The notes under the pieces: generated by a model
Told to the model about the DNA's origin: nothing
The model's database searches: none
The model's input: the letters and a program-made list of their open reading frames with translations, nothing else
In this document: one piece after another, positions 32,142 to 35,911 of the stretch
Numbering within the stretch: the first letter of the stretch is position 1
Layout of the letters: every line of letters begins with the position of its first letter
Position numbers and translations under genes: made by a program
NCBI GenBank assembly: GCA_003446015.1
Contig: DMBU01000131.1
Span: 39,802-75,712, forward strand
Direction: 5' to 3'
Origin: Bacteroidales bacterium
GTDB lineage: Bacteria; Bacteroidota; Bacteroidia; Bacteroidales; UBA12077
DNA length: 35,911 nucleotides

Positions 32142-32846
32142 ATGATAGAAGTAAAAAATTTAGTAAAAGCATACCATGGAGTTGTTGTATTAAACATTCC
32201 GGAATTAAAAATAGAAAAAGGGGAGAGCTTTGGTTTGGTTGGTAATAATGGAGCCGGAAAAACGACATTTTTCAGGTTAATTCTGGATTTAATTAAAGCG
32301 AATAAAGGAGAAATAATTTCGCAAGGCATTGACGTTAAAAGTACAACAAACTGGAAAGCTTATACAGGTTCTTATTTAGATGAAAATTTCTTAATTGATT
32401 TTTTAACACCTGAGGAATATTTTGATTTTATTGGAAGTGTTAATAATCTCTCTAAAGGAGATATTAAGAAATTTCTTGAGCAATTCGAAGATTTTTTTAA
32501 TGGTGAAATATTAGATAGAAAAAAATACATCCGCGAATTGTCGAGAGGGAATAAGCAAAAGGTTGGAATTGCTGCTGCCTTAATCTCCGATCCTGAAATT
32601 TTAGTTTTGGATGAACCCTTCGCGAGCCTTGACCCAACGACGCAAATCAGGTTAAAAAGCCTGTTAAAACAGCTGCAAAAAGAAAAAAGAGTTACCATGT
32701 TGATTTCAAGTCACGACCTGAATCATGTTACCGAAGTTTGTGAGCGAATTGTTGTTTTAGATAAAGGAAATATGATCCATGATATTAAAACAAGTACAGA
32801 TACGCTGAAAGAACTTGAAAAACATTTTGCAGTCAAGACTTCCTGA
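32142..32846 (+). CDS. ABC transporter ATP-binding protein
   Basis: The 234-residue product has Walker A GNNGAGKT at 34-41, signature LSRGNKQK at 133-140, Walker B ILVLDEP at 153-159, D-loop SLD and the switch His191 in SSHD. It drives the DUF5687 permease immediately upstream. The last five codons (AVKTS) and the TGA stop lie within the first unit of a 20-base repeat, so the natural C-terminus has probably been replaced or trimmed by the repeat. All catalytic motifs are intact, so activity should be unaffected. Confidence 0.93.
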   Translation: MIEVKNLVKAYHGVVVLNIPELKIEKGESFGLVGNNGAGKTTFFRLILDLIKANKGEIISQGIDVKSTTNWKAYTGSYLDENFLIDFLTPEEYFDFIGSVNNLSKGDIKKFLEQFEDFFNGEILDRKKYIRELSRGNKQKVGIAAALISDPEILVLDEPFASLDPTTQIRLKSLLKQLQKEKRVTMLISSHDLNHVTEVCERIVVLDKGNMIHDIKTSTDTLKELEKHFAVKTS

Positions 32847-32890
32847 CGGCAGTCAAGACTTCCTGATGGTAGTCAAGACTTCCGGTCCTC
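32829..32890. repeat. Three 20-base direct repeats overlapping the ABC ATPase stop codon
   Basis: Units start AGTCAAGACTTCCTGA at 32831, 32851 and, in degenerate form, 32871. In reverse complement the core reads CTTGACTGCCGTCAGG, the dispersed motif found at 9.17 and 22.18 kb. A further short inverted repeat ATCGGTA/TACCGAT (32904-32910 and 32953-32959) follows. Confidence 0.8.
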
Positions 32891-32980
32891 CCTGGGTGGA
32901 TAAATCGGTAGTCAGGTCTGTAAGATTTAGTTCGATTCATGCAAAACCGAAGTACCGATAAGTTGATTGGAGCTTTTATT

Positions 32981-34057
32981 TCACAGGATGTTTAATTCAC
33001 CGATTTTGGGATTCTGTAGATGAACATTATTTTTTTCTGCAGCATCTTTTACCCTTTCAATAGGATCAGTCCACGAATGTACACTCAGCCTGAATTTACT
33101 CCAATGGATTGGCAATAAGGTTTTTCCCTTTAAATCAATATGAGCTTGAACTGTTTGCTCTGGTAAAGCATGTATTTGCGACCAGTTTTCATTGTATTGT
33201 CCACACTCTATAAAGGTAATATCGAAGGGACCATATTTTTCGCCAATCTCCTTAAAATGTTTACCATAACCCGAATCTCCTCCAAAAAATATTTTTCTGT
33301 CACCTGATTCTATTATCCATGAACACCACAAGGTTTTATCTCTGTCGCGAGTTCCCCGACCAGAAAAATGCCGGGCAGGACTTGAAATGAATTGTAAGTC
33401 TGGATCATATTTTACCGAATCGCCCCAATCTGCAATTTCAATTTTATCAGCAGAAACCCCCCAACGCAGTAAATGAGCATCAACCCCAACAGGGACAACA
33501 AACTTTTTCGTTTTTGAGTCGATTTGTTGAATTGTTTTATAATCCAAATGATCATAATGATCATGCGAAATTAAAACCACATCAAGTTCGGGAAGCAAAT
33601 CAACTGAATACTCATTATCAAATTCAAAGGCTTTATTAATAAAAGGTATTGGTGATGCTGCTTTTGAAAAGACAGGATCAGTAATTATTATTTCACCATT
33701 AATGTTGATTAGTATTGTTGAATGACCAAACCAGGTGTAGCTTATACCGCCAGTGTTTTTAAGAAACAAATCTTTGTCAAAAGCGATTGACTCGATTGGT
33801 TTTTCAGGACGACCATTCTCAACTCCGGTTATGAATTTCTTAATTACTTTCCACCGGGAATCAGTTCCGGTTATCATTTTAGTAGGCTCCGAATTCCGAA
33901 ACTTACTATTTTTAAAATTTGGAGACGCTTCTAATCTTTCTTTATTTATAAATTTTTGCTTTGCACCAAATGCAGGATTAAGCCATATAAACAAATTAAT
34001 TGCAAGAATTATGGAAGCTATTGCAGATAAGATAATTAATAAAGTCATTTTTTTCAT
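32981..34057 (-). CDS. MBL-fold metal hydrolase, NAPE-PLD-like, membrane-anchored
   Basis: The 358-residue product has an N-terminal membrane segment or uncleaved signal at 5-27, then a metallo-beta-lactamase domain with HDHYDH at 165-170, His230 in ARHFSGRG, Asp261 in GGDSGYG and His318 in PIHWSKF, a full set of ligands for two metal ions. The motif ITDPVFSKAASP near 125-135 and the WFGHST of the core are typical of the N-acyl-phosphatidylethanolamine phospholipase D/UlaG-like branch. The natural substrate is unknown, a lipid or phosphodiester being possible; the membrane anchor fits action at the membrane on the periplasmic side. It faces the ABC transporter genes with the repeat block between. 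Confidence 0.87.
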   Translation of the reverse strand: MKKMTLLIILSAIASIILAINLFIWLNPAFGAKQKFINKERLEASPNFKNSKFRNSEPTKMITGTDSRWKVIKKFITGVENGRPEKPIESIAFDKDLFLKNTGGISYTWFGHSTILININGEIIITDPVFSKAASPIPFINKAFEFDNEYSVDLLPELDVVLISHDHYDHLDYKTIQQIDSKTKKFVVPVGVDAHLLRWGVSADKIEIADWGDSVKYDPDLQFISSPARHFSGRGTRDRDKTLWCSWIIESGDRKIFFGGDSGYGKHFKEIGEKYGPFDITFIECGQYNENWSQIHALPEQTVQAHIDLKGKTLLPIHWSKFRLSVHSWTDPIERVKDAAEKNNVHLQNPKIGELNIL

Positions 34058-34365
34058 TTATAAATAAAAAATTGATTTTTCTCAAAGATTAAAGTTATTG
34101 TTCAAACAAGCAAATGAATTCGAATACTATTTTAATACTCAACAAACGCGAACTAACGCAAAATTTAAAAAAAGCTATTTGTAATTTTCTAGTTATGAGA
34201 TAAATTATTTAAGGACCCTCAATTCATTCAGAACAAAGATTCAACATATGATAAAAATCTATAAGTTATTACAGGTTTGAAATTTATTTAATTACATTTA
34301 AGACCATAAAATTCTTTATTGAAGTTAGAAATACGTTTGTTTTTCTGAATCTAAAAACAAGAAAT
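34058..34365. other. Intergenic region before the TPR - SpoIIE gene
   Basis: The 308 bases hold no gene. A -7 element (34332-34339) serves the downstream gene. On the minus strand a near match AATCTTTG (34083-34090) may serve the MBL gene. No repeat or structured RNA was recognised. Confidence 0.6.
34332..34339 (+). promoter_or_regulatory. Candidate promoter of the TPR - SpoIIE gene
   Basis: TACGTTTG is an exact -7 match, 26 bases before the ATG at 34366. The nearest TTG (34319-34321) is only 10 bases upstream, closer than usual. Confidence 0.4.
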
Positions 34366-35911
34366 ATGAAACATTGTTCTCGATTATTTGTTTTTCTCGC
34401 ATTTCTGGTGCTTCCCTTTTCATCATCATCTCAAAATACTGATAGTCTGGAAAATATTCTAAATACTTCCACAATTGATTCAATAAAGATTAAGGCTTAT
34501 TTCGAATTAGCGGATATTTATTATTACGATAAGGCAGATACTGCCGCAATATTTTATAAAAAGGGAATAGAATTGAGTAAATCGGAAGGATTACTTCGAA
34601 AGGCTTATCAGGCACAAGAAGTTCTTTTTTTACTTTATCTTGATAATTCTGATTATTTTAATGCTAAAGAAATTGCCATTGAAGCTTTAATAAATGCAAA
34701 AGCCATTGATGATTCTATGCTAATCTCTCAAGCTCATAGCAATCTGGGAAATCTTTATTCCTTTATTGAAATGAAAGAAAAAGCATTAAATCAATTTCTT
34801 GAGGCTGTAAAAATCTATCCAATTGAGAAAAATCCTGTCGAAGCGGGTAAACTTTTTGGTCGACTTGGAAATTTATATCTGACAATGGATTCATATGATG
34901 ATGCTGAAAAATCGTATTATAAAGCCATTGAATATTTTAAAAAGGCAAATGTCCGGAGAGGAATAATTGTTGCAACCCAAAATTTGGGAATTATTGAAAA
35001 GTATAAGAAGAATTACACGAAAGCAATAGAATTATATGATCAGGCTATAACGGAGTATAAAAAGATTGGTGATGAGTTTGGCGTTGCACAGTGTATGGCT
35101 AATATTGGTAATATATATATTGAAATTGGAGATTATAAGAATGCCCTTACTAATTTAAATGATGCTTTAAAGGTTTTTATAATTAAAAATCAGACTATTG
35201 ATGAAATATTGTGCTATTCTGAAATGGCAAATCTTTATGTTAAGATTAATAAACCTGAACTGGCATTAATTTATGTAAATAAATCATACGATTTATTAGA
35301 GAATTTACCTGAAAATCTGGAGACAAAACTTGCTATTTTATATCGCATGCAGGAAGTATATATATCTGCAGGCGATTCGTCAAAGGCATACAAATACTTG
35401 AGCGAATATCAGGGTTTAAACGATTCATTAATGAACCTGGATTCAGAACGAAGAGTTGATATTCTAAAAACCCAATTTGAATTTGAACAGAAAGAAAAAG
35501 ATATTCAACTGTTAACCGTTGAAAATAAACTTAAAGAAACAGAACTAAAGCGGAAAGGGATTTTTCAGATTTTCTATCTGGTTGCTATTGGATTGTCCAT
35601 TTTTGCAATATCTGTATTAATTATTCTGTTCAGATTAAAACGGAAAGCTAATATTGCACTTGAACATAAAAATGCTGAGATATTACAACAAAAAGAAGAG
35701 ATTGAAGCCCAACGCGACGAAATTGAAGCTCAACGTGATTTAGTTTATTCTCAAAAATTAGATTTGGAATCTGTTCATCTTAAAATTTCTCAAAGTATCG
35801 AATATGCTCAGCTTATTCAGGCTTCAATTTTACCTGACCCCATACTTCTTAAAGGAAAAGTTTCTGATCACTTTGTTACTTACATCCCTAAAGATATTGT
35901 AAGTGGTGATT
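34366..35911 (+). CDS. TPR sensor with SpoIIE-type phosphatase (cut by window edge)
   Basis: Reading from the ATG at 34366 gives 515 codons open to the last base, so the C-terminus is missing. A signal peptide at 1-22 (LFVFLAFLVLPFSSSSQ) is followed by TPR repeats over about 40-330 (for example AHSNLGNLYSFIEMKEKALNQ and CMANIGNIYIEIGDYKNAL). One membrane segment follows at about 398-420, then a coiled coil with EEIEAQRDEIEAQRD, and the start of a PP2C/SpoIIE domain from residue 480: YAQLIQASILPDP and the opening IPKDIVSGD. In such Bacteroidota proteins the periplasmic TPRs sense an input and the cytoplasmic phosphatase dephosphorylates an anti-sigma-factor antagonist (STAS) protein. The catalytic Asp residues are largely off the edge. 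Confidence 0.88.
   Translation, partial: MKHCSRLFVFLAFLVLPFSSSSQNTDSLENILNTSTIDSIKIKAYFELADIYYYDKADTAAIFYKKGIELSKSEGLLRKAYQAQEVLFLLYLDNSDYFNAKEIAIEALINAKAIDDSMLISQAHSNLGNLYSFIEMKEKALNQFLEAVKIYPIEKNPVEAGKLFGRLGNLYLTMDSYDDAEKSYYKAIEYFKKANVRRGIIVATQNLGIIEKYKKNYTKAIELYDQAITEYKKIGDEFGVAQCMANIGNIYIEIGDYKNALTNLNDALKVFIIKNQTIDEILCYSEMANLYVKINKPELALIYVNKSYDLLENLPENLETKLAILYRMQEVYISAGDSSKAYKYLSEYQGLNDSLMNLDSERRVDILKTQFEFEQKEKDIQLLTVENKLKETELKRKGIFQIFYLVAIGLSIFAISVLIILFRLKRKANIALEHKNAEILQQKEEIEAQRDEIEAQRDLVYSQKLDLESVHLKISQSIEYAQLIQASILPDPILLKGKVSDHFVTYIPKDIVSGD

Noticed and set aside
22431..32846. Defence or secretion system
   Set aside because: The kinases, receiver and ABC pair show no nuclease, toxin, CBASS, retron or secretion component. 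They are ordinary signalling and transport families.
32829..32890. CRISPR array or attachment site
   Set aside because: The 20-base units are contiguous without spacers. No integrase or tRNA gene is nearby, so an attachment site is not supported.

Overview
The window is AT-rich bacterial chromosome, most likely from a marine or sediment Bacteroidota of the Bacteroidales/Marinilabiliales type. The clues are families largely confined to that phylum (DUF5606, DUF5687, the DUF3276 PUR-domain protein, the long NusB, the fused FeoA-FeoB), the block nusB - DUF1573 - yajC - ybbR - coaE, the block SAM hydrolase / phoH - purC, and many gene starts preceded by the Bacteroidota -7 element TAnnTTTG with no strong Shine-Dalgarno. 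No rRNA, tRNA, CRISPR array, phage or transposase gene was seen. The species is not identifiable by eye.

Layout: 1-1.7 kb holds the N-terminal part of ftsK (cut by the left edge) and a lipoprotein gene, both on minus. 2-4.1 kb is an arcC - ornithine carbamoyltransferase pair for ATP-yielding citrulline/carbamoyl-phosphate catabolism. 4.1-8.3 kb, on minus, holds a tandem universal stress protein, a DUF456 membrane protein and a ferrous iron uptake operon (fused FeoA-FeoB plus a 50-residue Cys-rich FeoB-associated protein not previously called). A divergent promoter region with an inverted repeat separates feo from an unknown gene. 9.1-9.6 kb is a gene-free, hairpin-rich repeat block.

9.6-20 kb is mostly housekeeping: a thiamine-binding-like protein, a PUR-domain nucleic-acid binder, nusB, a DUF1573 lipoprotein, yajC, a YbbR protein, coaE, a TerB/DnaJ protein, DUF5606, mazG, SAM hydrolase, phoH, purC and a small STAS-like protein. 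20-22 kb holds a winged-helix regulator with a membrane partner and an adenosine/PfkB kinase. 22.4-30.6 kb is a signalling cluster: one membrane PAS histidine kinase, a stand-alone receiver, and two tandem hybrid kinases that are partial duplicates. None of these has a DNA-binding or enzymatic output domain. It is followed by a DUF5687 ABC exporter pair, an MBL-fold hydrolase on minus, and at the right edge a TPR - coiled coil - SpoIIE-type phosphatase cut by the window.

No clearly new multi-gene system was found. The most noteworthy non-genic signal is a dispersed repeat family built around CTGACTGCCGTCAGG in three intergenic regions. One copy supplies the last codons and stop of the ABC ATPase gene. 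Other points of interest are the feo operator candidate and the patchy near-identity between the two hybrid kinases.
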